From Pseudacidovorax intermedius (GTDB taxonomy: Bacteria; Pseudomonadota; Gammaproteobacteria; Burkholderiales; Burkholderiaceae_C), in NCBI RefSeq assembly GCF_003350475.1, contig NZ_QQAV01000014.1:1-64000 (forward strand): a stretch of 64,000 nucleotides of DNA, read 5' to 3'. The notes below the pieces were generated by a model. It was not told the origin of the DNA. It saw only the letters and a program-made list of their open reading frames with translations, and searched no databases. This document shows, piece by piece, positions 41,313 to 52,340 of the stretch. The translations under genes and the position numbers were made by a program. Each line of letters starts with the position of its first letter. Positions within the stretch are counted from its first letter, which is position 1.

Positions 41313-42134
41313 CTATTCGGCTGTGCGGCTGGCCGTGGGCCGCGACTCGGCGCGCACCGTCGTCGATCCGACGAGGCTCAGGTCGGAGAAGTACGCCAGG
41401 CCGTGGCCGTGCGTGTTGTCGGCGTCGGCCGAGACCACCACCGCCGCCACACCGGGCGTCGCGCCCTGTGCCTCGCTGCCGAAGGCGCGGCGGTAGTCGG
41501 CCAGCAGGTTGCGGCGTTCGCTCACCCAGGTGCCGGGCTGCGCGGCGGGGCCGGATTCGAGCACCACCATGTGCATGCGGTTGGTGAAGGCGTTGACCAG
41601 CATCTGACCCTTGGCCTCCTTGCCGTCCCAGACGTAGCACAGCGCCTCGCTGGGCACGTCCTCGCCCGAGACGCTGCGCGCCACGCCCAGGCGCGTGCGC
41701 TCCAGCAGCGGCAGCCGGTCGGTCGGGAAGTCGAAGAACACGCACAGCTTGGCCGCGCCGTCGTCACCCGTGCGGGTGCGCAGATCGGCGCCATCGACGA
41801 ACTGGTCGACGCGCCAGCGCCAGCTGAGCACCGTCGACTCGTTCAACGGCAACTGCACGCGGTGCGACAGCAGGCCATAGGAATCGTTGGCCTCGACCTT
41901 GAGGACGCGGCGCCCGTCTTCCGAGACGACGTCGAAGTGGGTGGGCGTCTTGTTGGGCAGCGTGCTGAAGTGCCAGGGTGCGGGCGGGACCGTACCGGCG
42001 GCGGTCGAGAAGGGCGTCAGCGCATTGGGCTCCTGCGCCTGCACCAGCGGCGCAGCAAGCGCCAGGGCCAGCCCGGCACCGACCAGCAGGCCGGCGCCAC
42101 GGCAGGCGGAGACGAAAACGGAAGCGATGTGCAT
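41313..42134 (-). CDS. DUF3047 family periplasmic protein
   Basis: A 273-aa protein with a signal peptide (cleavage after ...AAPLVQAQ) and a DUF3047 domain: VLSWRWRVDQFVDGADLRTR, GDDGAAKLCVFFDF, and a late NTHGHGLAYFSDLSL. DUF3047 proteins are beta-sandwich-like exported proteins without assigned role. The ATG at 42134 is picked for the signal peptide. It is 10 nt upstream of the DedA-rhodanese gene on the same strand, so probably one transcript. Confidence 0.8.
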   Translation of the reverse strand: MHIASVFVSACRGAGLLVGAGLALALAAPLVQAQEPNALTPFSTAAGTVPPAPWHFSTLPNKTPTHFDVVSEDGRRVLKVEANDSYGLLSHRVQLPLNESTVLSWRWRVDQFVDGADLRTRTGDDGAAKLCVFFDFPTDRLPLLERTRLGVARSVSGEDVPSEALCYVWDGKEAKGQMLVNAFTNRMHMVVLESGPAAQPGTWVSERRNLLADYRRAFGSEAQGATPGVAAVVVSADADNTHGHGLAYFSDLSLVGSTTVRAESRPTASRTAE

Positions 42135-42383
42135 GGACGGGCCCCGGGGTGACGCCTCGCGCTCGGGTGGCAACGAGACGGCATGGAACCGGTCGCGCGC
42201 GGGCAGCCGAAAGTGTGCCGCAGGGCCACCCACAGATAAATCCCGCAAAAGGAATTACTTTGTCTCCCGCATGGGGACAATCCGCCGCCCCTCGCGCCCT
42301 TTCTTGGGGTGCGGTAGGCATCAATCCGTCAGCGCGCGCCGGCTCTGGTCAAAGAGGTGCGGGAACCGGGCACCGCGCCGGCA

Positions 42384-42590
42384 TCAAGCGGGGGAGGTCT
42401 CGCCTTCGCGCAAGGCCGCCTGCAGCGCGCGCGTGCCGCTGGCGAGTGCGACCTCGTAGCTGTCCGCCGGCGATTCGCCCTCGCGTACGGTGCGCATCGG
42501 CTGGCCGTTGGCGTCGGTCTGCTGGAGCTTCCAGACGAAGGCGCCGGGTTGCGGCTCCTCCACGATGAGTTTGAGAGGTTGGTGTGTCAT
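42384..42590 (-). CDS. Small conserved-looking hypothetical protein (68 aa)
   Basis: Encodes MTHQPLKLIVEEPQPGAFVW, a QQTDANGQPMRTVREGESPA middle, and a terminal helix (YEVALASGTRALQAALREGE). The composition is that of a real soluble protein. An RBS-like purine stretch is weak; an in-frame ATG two codons upstream is an alternative start. The family is not recognised. It follows thiC by about 110 nt, past its terminator. Confidence 0.55.
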   Translation of the reverse strand: MTHQPLKLIVEEPQPGAFVWKLQQTDANGQPMRTVREGESPADSYEVALASGTRALQAALREGETSPA

Positions 42591-42668
42591 GCACAAACCG
42601 TGATCCTCGCGGCGGGGCGCGTTTTGTCAGCCACTTCCCACACGCCTGTCGGCCAACACAGCAAATCC

Positions 42669-42694
42669 GGCGGCGGGCGGCTGGGCCCGCCGCC
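42669..42694 (-). terminator. Strong GC hairpin after thiC
   Basis: GGCGGCGGGC and its perfect complement form a 10-bp stem with a 6-nt loop starting 9 nt after the thiC stop. The following sequence (GGATTTGCTG) has only a short T-run, so it may stabilise the 3' end as much as terminate. Confidence 0.6.
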
Positions 42695-42702
42695 GCCCTG
42701 TA

Positions 42703-44788
<2,086 letters not shown>

Positions 44789-45068
44789 GGGGGGATTCTA
44801 GGCGGGGAGGGCGCGCGTGGGCCAACGGTGTGCGCAGACACGCATCGGGTCACTACATTGAAGGCGAAGTCTTTTTCAGGCTGACTCCGGACTTTGACCG
44901 ATGTGTCCACCGTCAAGTCCTGTTTCTAGGAAGTACTTGAGATGAAAATTTGTATGCCTACCGGCCGGATTTGGCTAACCAACTCCAATGCAAATCGCTG
45001 GAGGTGGTATTAAAATCTCGGAGGCTTCTATTTACGGCGCGTAATATAGATCGGAATTCGATGCGCAA
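44789..45068. other. AT-richer spacer between thiC leader and the Septu-like genes
   Basis: About 280 nt with no convincing gene. GC content falls from about 70% to below 50% around 44950, marking the border of the inserted defence-like island. I see no terminal repeat or tRNA that would explain the insertion. Confidence 0.5.
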
Positions 45069-45920
45069 CTATGGAGCCGTCAATGGCCAATCAAGCGCAA
45101 CTGGAGCTCGCTCGAATAGTGCACGAATTTCCGGCAAGTATTCTTGCTGCCTTCTCATTTCATGAAATACCGTCAAGTGCGGAGTGCTCAACAGATCAGA
45201 TTTCAAAGCATCCAATTGAGCTTCCGTTGCTCCACTCTCAAACGCGACGGCGTACTCCGTCAGCCGCGCACGAAATCCACCGAAGGCATTCTCCCTTGAT
45301 GCTCGAATTACCTCCCGATTCAAGCCGAGAACATCAATAGTGAACACGGCTTTTAGCCGCTTGTCTTCAGGTATCGATTCCCTTGGCAGGAATTCAAACG
45401 TACCATCAAGCAACTCGCCATTTGGCAACTGACCGCCCAAGTCCAATTCCAAAAATTCCGTCGGGTCTTCCGTTCTTGGGTCAATAAGTGCCGACACCCC
45501 TGCTGGCGGCGGCAAGACGGCGGCATTCCTCTTGCGGAAAAATTCAATCAGTCGCCCAGCATGAATCGTTCCGTACCGATTTCGCTTTGGACCGTTGCAA
45601 GGCCCGCACGCAAAGCAGTGATTGGTCCAAACAAACGTCAAGGAGGGGAACAGTGATTTTGGACGAATGTGCTCTACTTCGTCTGCGAGCGAATCTTCGC
45701 AGTATGCGCAGCGGACGGGACCAATGCACATTTCTGCAAGCGTTTCACGAACCACCTTGAACGCCGCTCGGCTCTGTTTCGTTGAATTTCGTGCCCTCCA
45801 AAGAACATCTGCCTTAGTGACTTGCGCCTCATAGTTCGCCTCGCCATCGATCTCCTGTTGTAGATGACGAAGCACTTCTAGCGTTTCGTCAGCCAGATCC
45901 TTGTGACGAATACTCAGCAT
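45069..45920 (-). CDS. ptuB: HNH endonuclease, PtuB-like (Septu system)
   Basis: A 283-aa protein with an HNH core. C71-x2-C74 (RCAYCEDSLAD) is followed by VEHIRPKSLFP (His84), Asn100 and C105-x2-C108-N (CFACGPCNGPK), i.e. a metal-finger HNH nuclease. It starts 2 nt after the stop of the upstream ATPase. An AAA/SMC-like ATPase followed by an HNH nuclease is the two-gene layout of Septu anti-phage systems (PtuA-PtuB), also reused beside retrons; no reverse transcriptase is present here. GC is far below the neighbours, as expected for transferred defence genes. The nuclease fold is sure; the Septu label is inferred from layout. Confidence 0.75.
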   Translation of the reverse strand: MLSIRHKDLADETLEVLRHLQQEIDGEANYEAQVTKADVLWRARNSTKQSRAAFKVVRETLAEMCIGPVRCAYCEDSLADEVEHIRPKSLFPSLTFVWTNHCFACGPCNGPKRNRYGTIHAGRLIEFFRKRNAAVLPPPAGVSALIDPRTEDPTEFLELDLGGQLPNGELLDGTFEFLPRESIPEDKRLKAVFTIDVLGLNREVIRASRENAFGGFRARLTEYAVAFESGATEAQLDALKSDLLSTPHLTVFHEMRRQQEYLPEIRALFERAPVALDWPLTAP

Positions 45921-45922
45921 GT

Positions 45923-47206
45923 TTACAGCTCAACGTCTGAGGCGCGCGTTGGAAGCATTGACCTCAGTTCACTTAACCTCAGTTGCTGAGCAGAGTCTAG
46001 GTTGCCACGCAGTGCCCTTCTGTTCAGCTGCGCGAGCTCAGAAAGTAACTCTTTGGATTCATCGGACCGGGCAACGTCTCTGCCGAAAAACTCCGTTCCA
46101 TAAGCATCCAGTATTGAGCCATGAATTAATCTGTTCAAGTCAACACCTTCCACTCGCTTCGCCACTTCGTCCGTGCCTGGCTCTGGCAAACGCCACACAC
46201 TGTTCGCGTTCCTGCAAATGATCGGACTATGTGTAGTAACAAGGAACTGAACCATAGGAAAGCAGCGCGTAAACCATGGGCCAATTTCCTTCTGCCAAGA
46301 TGGGTGCAGATGTGCATCTACCTCGTCAATTACAACAATCCCTGGCAACCTAACTACGCCGCCACCAGTGTTGAGTGCAGTAAGCATTTCAGCCACCCCA
46401 TAGGCCTTCGTCATCTGGCGCAAGATCTCAAAGATCATCGACAATAATGATCTGTAGCCATCGCTCATTTGCTCCACTACCACTCGCATGCCCGCCGCAT
46501 CAGTAATGACGACTTCCTCGCTTCTGACTTCTGAAACCTGTGCGCCATGAGGCAACAGATCAGAACTGTTCAAAAACTGGACTAGTCCGTCCAACAGTCG
46601 GCCGTCGTCCACGTACTCCTCGAGCTGTTTAACACGCAATTCCCTAAGCCATCTTAGGCCTTCCGTCAAAGCGACGTCTTCACCAAAGGCCGACAAATGG
46701 GACGCAAGCCTAGGATTTGAGAAGAATAGTCGGTCAAAAGCTTGATCACCACCAGTGAATCTGCGAAATGGTCCAAACGAAGCAGAGAACCATCCAGCAT
46801 TTGTTCCCCAGATCGATCTAGCGGCCGTTTGCTGCCCTGTCGTTGCCTTTAACTCAAGGCGCGGCCCTCCAATTGATGTTTCAATCGGATTAAATTCAAG
46901 CGTTGCGTCAATGAGCGATGCTCGCCGACCGGTTCCGGTGAAGACATCTTTTGTGCCAGCTTCAATTTGTATTGTTATTTTACCGGGGGATGCGCCATGG
47001 CGTTGCCAAGTTGTCCAGTTCTGTCTAAGAGCCACTGCCTCCTTCGGCCCAGCCAGAGCCAAAGCGAGCGCGCGGACAACGCTTGATTTGCCAGCGCCAT
47101 TCGCCCCGAGAATTACGTGCCATCCACAAGCCTCGGAAGGGGTAAATCGGAGGGTGAACTCAGATATTGCGCGAACGTTCTCGATACTTAGACGGCGTAT
47201 GTACAT
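45923..47206 (-). CDS. ptuA: AAA/SMC-like ATPase, PtuA-like (Septu system)
   Basis: A 427-aa ABC/AAA_15-type ATPase. The N-terminal strand MYIRRLSIENVRAISEFTLR is followed by Walker A GANGAGKSS (residues 34-42), a short middle domain, an ABC signature-like MSDGYRSLLSM (247-257), Walker B VVIDEVDAHLHPSW (291-304) and the H-loop FLVTTHSPII (321-330). This is the OLD/RecF-like architecture of PtuA, which assembles with the HNH partner and restrains it until phage infection. An OLD-type TOPRIM domain is absent, consistent with the nuclease being supplied in trans by the next gene. Confidence 0.78.
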   Translation of the reverse strand: MYIRRLSIENVRAISEFTLRFTPSEACGWHVILGANGAGKSSVVRALALALAGPKEAVALRQNWTTWQRHGASPGKITIQIEAGTKDVFTGTGRRASLIDATLEFNPIETSIGGPRLELKATTGQQTAARSIWGTNAGWFSASFGPFRRFTGGDQAFDRLFFSNPRLASHLSAFGEDVALTEGLRWLRELRVKQLEEYVDDGRLLDGLVQFLNSSDLLPHGAQVSEVRSEEVVITDAAGMRVVVEQMSDGYRSLLSMIFEILRQMTKAYGVAEMLTALNTGGGVVRLPGIVVIDEVDAHLHPSWQKEIGPWFTRCFPMVQFLVTTHSPIICRNANSVWRLPEPGTDEVAKRVEGVDLNRLIHGSILDAYGTEFFGRDVARSDESKELLSELAQLNRRALRGNLDSAQQLRLSELRSMLPTRASDVEL

Positions 47207-47930
47207 GCTCCAATTCCTTTTCGGGCGCTCGCATTAGATTGTTTATCTTACCTCTAGCGCACCCCAACTATGGCATGGCACGAAATTTTTGGCGGGCTAC
47301 GCAAGCCAGCGCAGCGCGTTGAAGCTCGCCTTAGGGCTGGGTCGGGAAACTCACCGATGGTTGACTTCAGGCGCCACTCTTCCTGACCAGCTGTAGCAAA
47401 GCAACGTGCGGAACCCTATGTGGGCAGGCTTCAGGAACTGGGCGCTGATCATTTATGTTGGCCTATTTGGCCGACCGCTAGCCCAAGCGGACGTCTCCCA
47501 ACAACGGCGCCTCCCTTGCGTCTCCTTTAAAGTGACCCGCACCTCGCTCCGCAGCCTATTGGTGCTCGTTCCCGATCGCGATGAATGCCAGCGGCCGACT
47601 CAGTTCCCGGCACGCTGCAGTGATACCCCGGCCCCCGGCAGATCCAGCCGGTGCCACCCACCTACAACTCGCCCTGCGCGGCGCGGCGACGCAGGCGGTG
47701 AGGGCGTCTGCCTGATGAGCCGAGGCGGGCGGCGCCGAACTGAGCCGCCACGGTGTATCACCGCCAAGTGCCGCACAGGGACCACCGCGCGGCTAGCCGC
47801 CACAGAGGGCCCTCCGGGTAACTGCTGACCCCCCACCCCGCCCTCCCCCCTAGCATCCCCAAATCGCTCACATATTAGTGATCTGCCCCCCCGAGCGAGG
47901 CCCCAGGCAGTCACGACTCAGGAGACAGAC
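47207..47930. other. Gene-free stretch right of the Septu-like island
   Basis: About 720 nt. The first 250 nt are AT-richer and include the likely promoter side of the ATPase gene; the rest grades into host-like GC. Open frames exist on both strands (for example 47406-47828 plus) but their translations are low-complexity Arg/Pro/Gly-rich and match no family. I see no tRNA, integrase or direct repeat. Confidence 0.5.
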
Positions 47931-48908
47931 ATGGTGAAGCTATTTCGTTGCGTCCTCGCGGTCGCGCTGTCCGTGGTCGCGGGGGCCAGCCTGGCCCAGG
48001 AGGCCTATCCGTCCAAGCCGGTGCGCATCCTCATTCCCTACGCGCCCGGCGGCGGCGTGGATGCCGCGGCCCGCCTCGTGGCCCAGTCCCTGGGGACGGT
48101 GATGGGCCAGAACTTCGTCGTCGAGTCCAAGCCCGGCGGCAACACCGTGATCGCGGCCGAGGCCGTGGCGCGCGCGGCACCGGACGGCTACACGCTGCTG
48201 CTGACGGGCGGCTCCACCATGACGCTGCTGCCGCTCACGCAGGCCAAGCTGCCCTTCGTGCCGCTGAACGATTTCGCGCCGGTGGGCCAGGTGTCGCGCC
48301 TGCCCTACTTCCTGGCGGTCTCGGCCACGCAGCCCTACAAGAACGCGAAGGAACTGCTCGCCGACCCGAAGGCGCGCGACGGCGCGCTGGCCTATGCGAG
48401 CAACGGCATCGGCTCGATGGCGCACATCGGCACCGAGATGCTGATCCAGCGCGCCGGCGCCAAGATGATCCACGTGCCCTACAACGGCTTCACGCCCGCC
48501 ATCGCCGATCTGGTGACGGGGCGGACCGTGATGGTGATGGCCGACCTGGCCCCGCTCAACGCGCAGATCCAGGACGGCAAGCTGCGCCCGCTGGCCGTCG
48601 CGTCCGAGAAGCGCTCGCCCTTCCTGCCGGACGTGCCGACCCTGGCCGAGGCCGGCTACCCCGGCACCGAGTTCGAGGTGTGGCTCGCGCTCTACGCGCC
48701 CGCCAAGACGCCGCGCGCCGTGGTCGACAAGCTGTCCGCCGAGTTGAACAAGGTGCTCGCCAACCCCGCCACGCGCGAGGCCTTCGTGCGCCTGGGCCAC
48801 GAGGCCGACTACGCCGCGCCCGATGCCGTGCGCAAGCGCATCCAGGCCGAGCAGAGCGCCTTCGCGCCGGCGGTGCGGGCCGCCGGACTGGCCGCGCAGA
48901 CCAACTGA
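47931..48908 (+). CDS. Bug-family (TctC-like) periplasmic solute receptor
   Basis: A 325-aa protein with a signal peptide ending ASLAQ, then the Bug fold: YPSKPVRILIPYAPGGGVDA, the ligand loops GGSTMTLLP and ASNGIGSMAHIGTEM, and HVPYNGFTPAIADLVTG. Bug proteins bind carboxylates in the periplasm, sometimes for TctAB transporters. No membrane components are encoded nearby, so it is an orphan receptor. The next gene, a ThDP enzyme, starts 10 nt later. Confidence 0.9.
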   Translation: MVKLFRCVLAVALSVVAGASLAQEAYPSKPVRILIPYAPGGGVDAAARLVAQSLGTVMGQNFVVESKPGGNTVIAAEAVARAAPDGYTLLLTGGSTMTLLPLTQAKLPFVPLNDFAPVGQVSRLPYFLAVSATQPYKNAKELLADPKARDGALAYASNGIGSMAHIGTEMLIQRAGAKMIHVPYNGFTPAIADLVTGRTVMVMADLAPLNAQIQDGKLRPLAVASEKRSPFLPDVPTLAEAGYPGTEFEVWLALYAPAKTPRAVVDKLSAELNKVLANPATREAFVRLGHEADYAAPDAVRKRIQAEQSAFAPAVRAAGLAAQTN

Positions 48909-48918
48909 CCCCGCCCCC

Positions 48919-50667
48919 ATGGAATTCCAACGCTCCCCCGACGACGACACCACCCCCCACACGGCCTCGCACCATCTGTTGCAGGCGCTGCTGGACCACG
49001 GCGTCGAGTACCTGTTCTGCAACCTCGGGACGGACCACGCGCCGCTCATCGAAGAGATGGCGCGGTGGCGCGAGCAAGGGCGGGCGTTGCCCCAGGTGGT
49101 GCTCTGCCCGCACGAGAACACGGCCCTGCACATGGCCGGCGGCTACGCCATCGCCACCGGTCGCGGCCAGGCGGTGCTGGTGCATGTGGATGCCGGCACG
49201 GCCAACTCGGCCATGGCCATGCACAACCTGTTCCGCGCCCGCGTGCCGGTGCTGCTGATGGCCGGCCGTGCGCCCGCCACCACCTTCAACCAGGTGGAGG
49301 GCGGGCGCGACACCTACGTGCACTTCGTGCAGGAGCCCTTCGACCAGGGCAGCGTGGTGCGTCCCTACGTCAAGTGGGAATACACGCTGCCCTGGCCGTC
49401 GATGGCGGCCGAAGTCATCGCCCGCGCGCACTCGGTGATGCAGAGCGATCCACCGGGCCCCGTGTACCTGATGCTGCCGCGCGAGATGCTGGCCGCGCCC
49501 TGCCCGCCGCAGGAGCTGCATCCCTTTCCGGCGGCCAGCCACCGGCCCGTGAAGGCCGGTGGCGCGCATCCGGCGCCGATCCAGCAGATCGCGGAAAAGC
49601 TCGTCGCCAGCGAAGACCCGCTGCTGGTCACCGCCTACGCCGGCCGCCATCCGCGCACGCCCAGCCTGGTGGAGGCGCTGGCGCGGCTCGTCGGCATGCG
49701 CGTGTGCGAGTTCAACAGCGTGCACCTGAACATCCGCCGCGACAGCCCCTGCTTTGCCGGCTACCTGCCCGGCACCTTCGCCGAGAAGGCCGACGTCGGC
49801 CTGATGCTGGACGTCGACGTGCCCTGGGTGCCGAAGACCACGCGCGTCAACCCGAACGCCTGGTGGGCGCAGATGGACCTCGACGCCATCAAGCGCGACA
49901 TGCCGATGTGGGGCTTTGCGACCCACGCGCGCATCGAGGGCGACAGCGAACTGCTGCTGGCCCAGCTGATCGACGCGGTGAAGGCGCTCGCCACACCGGC
50001 CTTCGAGGCGCGGGTGGCCGAGCGGATGAGGAAGCTCGAACGCGAGCATGCCGAGCGCCAGCGCAGGATCGACGCCGCGGCGCAGGCGCCCGGCGAGCGC
50101 GGTGCCATCAACCCGGCCCACCTGTGCGCCGCCATCCATCGGGCGCTGGACAGCCGCGACACGGTGCTCAACGAAGGCATCCGCAACACGCTCACGGTGT
50201 TCGACCAGGTGCCCCGCAACGAGCCGGGCACGCTGCTGGGGCTGCCGGGCGGGGGACTGGGCTTTTCGGCCGGCACCGCGCTGGGCGTGAAGCTGGCACG
50301 GCCCGACGCCCGCGTGGTGCATTTCGTGGGCGACGGCACCTTCTACTTCAGCAATGCCACCTCCACCCTGGCCGTGGCACGGGAGTACGGCCTGCCGATC
50401 TTCACCGTCGTGCTCGACAACGGCGGCTGGTCCGCGGTGAAGGAAGCCACGCTGCGCATGTACCCCAAGGGCCGGGCCTTCGCGACGGATGAGTACGCGT
50501 CGGTGCTGCCCACCGGCATGGACTTCGCCGGCGTGGCCGAGGCGGCGGGTGCCCACGGCGAGCGGCTGGTCGATCCGGCCGATGTCGAGGCGGCCGTCGC
50601 CCGCTGCATCCGCGCGCTGGACGAAGGGCGCAGCGCCTTGCTGCACGCGCGCATCGCGCCGCTCTGA
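48919..50667 (+). CDS. Thiamine-diphosphate-dependent enzyme, acetolactate-synthase-like
   Basis: A 582-aa ThDP enzyme. The N-terminal PYR domain has VVLCPHENTALHMAGGYAIA with the activating Glu, and the C-terminal PP domain has the Mg/ThDP motif HFVGDGTFYFSNATST ... TVVLDNGGW. The central domain is less conserved. Related proteins include acetolactate synthase, benzoylformate decarboxylase and sulfoacetaldehyde acetyltransferase. Pairing with a Bug receptor and a MarR-type regulator suggests catabolism of an imported 2-keto acid, but the substrate is unknown. Confidence 0.85.
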   Translation: MEFQRSPDDDTTPHTASHHLLQALLDHGVEYLFCNLGTDHAPLIEEMARWREQGRALPQVVLCPHENTALHMAGGYAIATGRGQAVLVHVDAGTANSAMAMHNLFRARVPVLLMAGRAPATTFNQVEGGRDTYVHFVQEPFDQGSVVRPYVKWEYTLPWPSMAAEVIARAHSVMQSDPPGPVYLMLPREMLAAPCPPQELHPFPAASHRPVKAGGAHPAPIQQIAEKLVASEDPLLVTAYAGRHPRTPSLVEALARLVGMRVCEFNSVHLNIRRDSPCFAGYLPGTFAEKADVGLMLDVDVPWVPKTTRVNPNAWWAQMDLDAIKRDMPMWGFATHARIEGDSELLLAQLIDAVKALATPAFEARVAERMRKLEREHAERQRRIDAAAQAPGERGAINPAHLCAAIHRALDSRDTVLNEGIRNTLTVFDQVPRNEPGTLLGLPGGGLGFSAGTALGVKLARPDARVVHFVGDGTFYFSNATSTLAVAREYGLPIFTVVLDNGGWSAVKEATLRMYPKGRAFATDEYASVLPTGMDFAGVAEAAGAHGERLVDPADVEAAVARCIRALDEGRSALLHARIAPL

Positions 50668-50751
50668 GGGGCGCTGAGCAAGGGGGCTCCAGTACCATCC
50701 GGGCGACCCGCAGGCCGCCCCATCGGGAGGCCGCCCGACCGAAGCCGCATC

Positions 50752-51270
50752 TTGACGAACAAGCCCGCCGCCCGCAGCAGCCAGCGTCGACCCTCCCCCG
50801 CCCCTTCAGCCCGTGCGCAGCCGCGGCGCAACCTTCCCTTGCTGCTGCTGCAGGTGCGCGCTGCCATCGTGGGCCGCTTCCGCCATGTGCTCAAGAAGAC
50901 GGGCCTGACGGAGCAGCAGTTCCGCATCCTTCGCGCGCTCCATGTGCGCGGCACGCTGGAGCCCCGGGAGCTTTGCGCCATCTGCCATATCTCCAGCCCC
51001 AGCCTGAGCGGCGTGCTCGCGCGCATGGAAGGCGTGGGACTGGTGCAGCGCGAGCGACACCCGGACGACCAGCGCCGGCAGCATGTGTCGCTCTCGCGCC
51101 GGGCGCAGCAGATGTTCGCGGACGTGAGCGAGGACATGGAGGCCGTCTACCAGGAACTCGAAGCGGCCCTGGGCCCGGCCTTCGTGGACCAGATGTACGC
51201 CATGTGCGACACGGTGCTGGAGGTGCTCAAGGGTCCGGAGGGCGAGGCGCCGGCCGAGGACGACGCCTGA
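50752..51270 (+). CDS. MarR-family regulator, HpaR-like
   Basis: A 172-aa winged-helix protein. LLLLQVRAAIVGRFRHVLKK and GLTEQQFRILRALHVRGTLE resemble HpaR (homoprotocatechuate operon regulator), with HISSPSLSGVLARMEGVGLV as recognition helix and RHPDDQRRQHVSLS as wing. The apparent start is TTG at 50752, since no suitable ATG lies upstream of the domain. It follows the ThDP enzyme and probably responds to that pathway's substrate. Confidence 0.83.
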   Translation: MTNKPAARSSQRRPSPAPSARAQPRRNLPLLLLQVRAAIVGRFRHVLKKTGLTEQQFRILRALHVRGTLEPRELCAICHISSPSLSGVLARMEGVGLVQRERHPDDQRRQHVSLSRRAQQMFADVSEDMEAVYQELEAALGPAFVDQMYAMCDTVLEVLKGPEGEAPAEDDA

Positions 51271-51357
51271 AGACGGCACCGGCCTGATCTGCCCGCCTCG
51301 ATAAGGACAAGCCGCAACGTACCGCCGCCGGCGGCCGCTCGGCCAGTGCCCGGCACC

Positions 51358-52218
51358 TCAGCCCTGCAGCCCCGCCACGTGCTCATTCACGATCGCAATG
51401 AACGCCCGCAACCGGTTCAGCCGCCGCAGGTCGCGGTGGTAGCCCATCCAGATCTCCCGGGCGGGCGGCTCTTCCGGTAGTTGCAGCCGGCGCAGGCCGC
51501 CCACCTGGTTGCCCACCACCTGCGGCAGCACGGCGATGCCGATGCCGTGGCTGCTCATGCGGGCCTGCACGTTGCGGTTGTTCGATGCCAGAAGCGGCCG
51601 GGCGTTGGGAAAGCGGGTCTTCAGCCACGCGATGTCCGGGAACTGGCCGGTCGAGGTGTCGTGCGTGATGAGCCGAAAGCCGGTGCCGTCGCCGAACACC
51701 GGGTCGGCTGAGGCCGTCGCGACGTAGACGCCGTAGGGCAGGCGCACCAGCTTGCGCTGCACCACGTCGGGCGCGTTGAAGGGGACGATCCGGAACGCGA
51801 TGTCGGCCTCCCGCTGCGCCAGGTTGAACAGGCGCGTGCCGGTCAGCACTTCAAGATCGACGCGCGGGTACGACCGGGCGTAGTCCGCAATGATCGGCGG
51901 CAGGACGAAGGCGCCGAACCAGTCGGCCGACGAGATCCGCAGGCTGCCCTGCAGCTTTTCTTCCCCGCCCGCCAGGCGCCGCTGCATGGCGAGCGCACCC
52001 TCCTCCATCTGCTCGGCCAGCGCCACGATGCCGGCGCCCTCGTCGGTGGGCACGAAGCCGTCCGCGGTGCGCTGGAACAGCGTATGGCCCACGGCCTGCT
52101 CCAGCGCCCGTAGCCGGCGCCCGATGGTCGGATGGCTCAGCTGCAATGCGCGTGCGGCACCGCCCAGGGTGCCCGCGCGCACCACGGCCAGGAAGATGCG
52201 CACATCGCTCCACTCCAC
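51358..52218 (-). CDS. LysR-family transcriptional regulator
   Basis: A 286-aa protein with the N-terminal LysR helix-turn-helix (FLAVVRAGTLGGAARALQLS and PTIGRRLRALEQAVGHTLFQ) and a C-terminal periplasmic-binding-like effector domain. Divergent from the SDR gene with a 122-nt intergenic region, it is the likely activator or repressor of the SDR-MFS pair. Confidence 0.9.
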   Translation of the reverse strand: MEWSDVRIFLAVVRAGTLGGAARALQLSHPTIGRRLRALEQAVGHTLFQRTADGFVPTDEGAGIVALAEQMEEGALAMQRRLAGGEEKLQGSLRISSADWFGAFVLPPIIADYARSYPRVDLEVLTGTRLFNLAQREADIAFRIVPFNAPDVVQRKLVRLPYGVYVATASADPVFGDGTGFRLITHDTSTGQFPDIAWLKTRFPNARPLLASNNRNVQARMSSHGIGIAVLPQVVGNQVGGLRRLQLPEEPPAREIWMGYHRDLRRLNRLRAFIAIVNEHVAGLQG

Positions 52219-52340
52219 GGCACGACCCTTTCAGAAATGAACGGGCAGCGTACAGCAATGTCAGTTGTCGAACAGATTCAGATCGCTAGATTCCTTCCAT
52301 GCCGGCGCCTCGGCTGGCTCACCGCATCGAAAGGAAAAGC

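Noticed and set aside
45069-47206. Gabija/OLD nuclease or retron reading of the ATPase-HNH pair
   Set aside because: No TOPRIM domain on the ATPase, no UvrD-like helicase, no reverse transcriptase nearby; HNH partner fits Septu better.
47406-47828. 140-codon plus-strand frame beside the Septu-like pair
   Set aside because: Arg/Pro/Thr-rich translation, no RBS, overlaps an equally unconvincing minus-strand frame.
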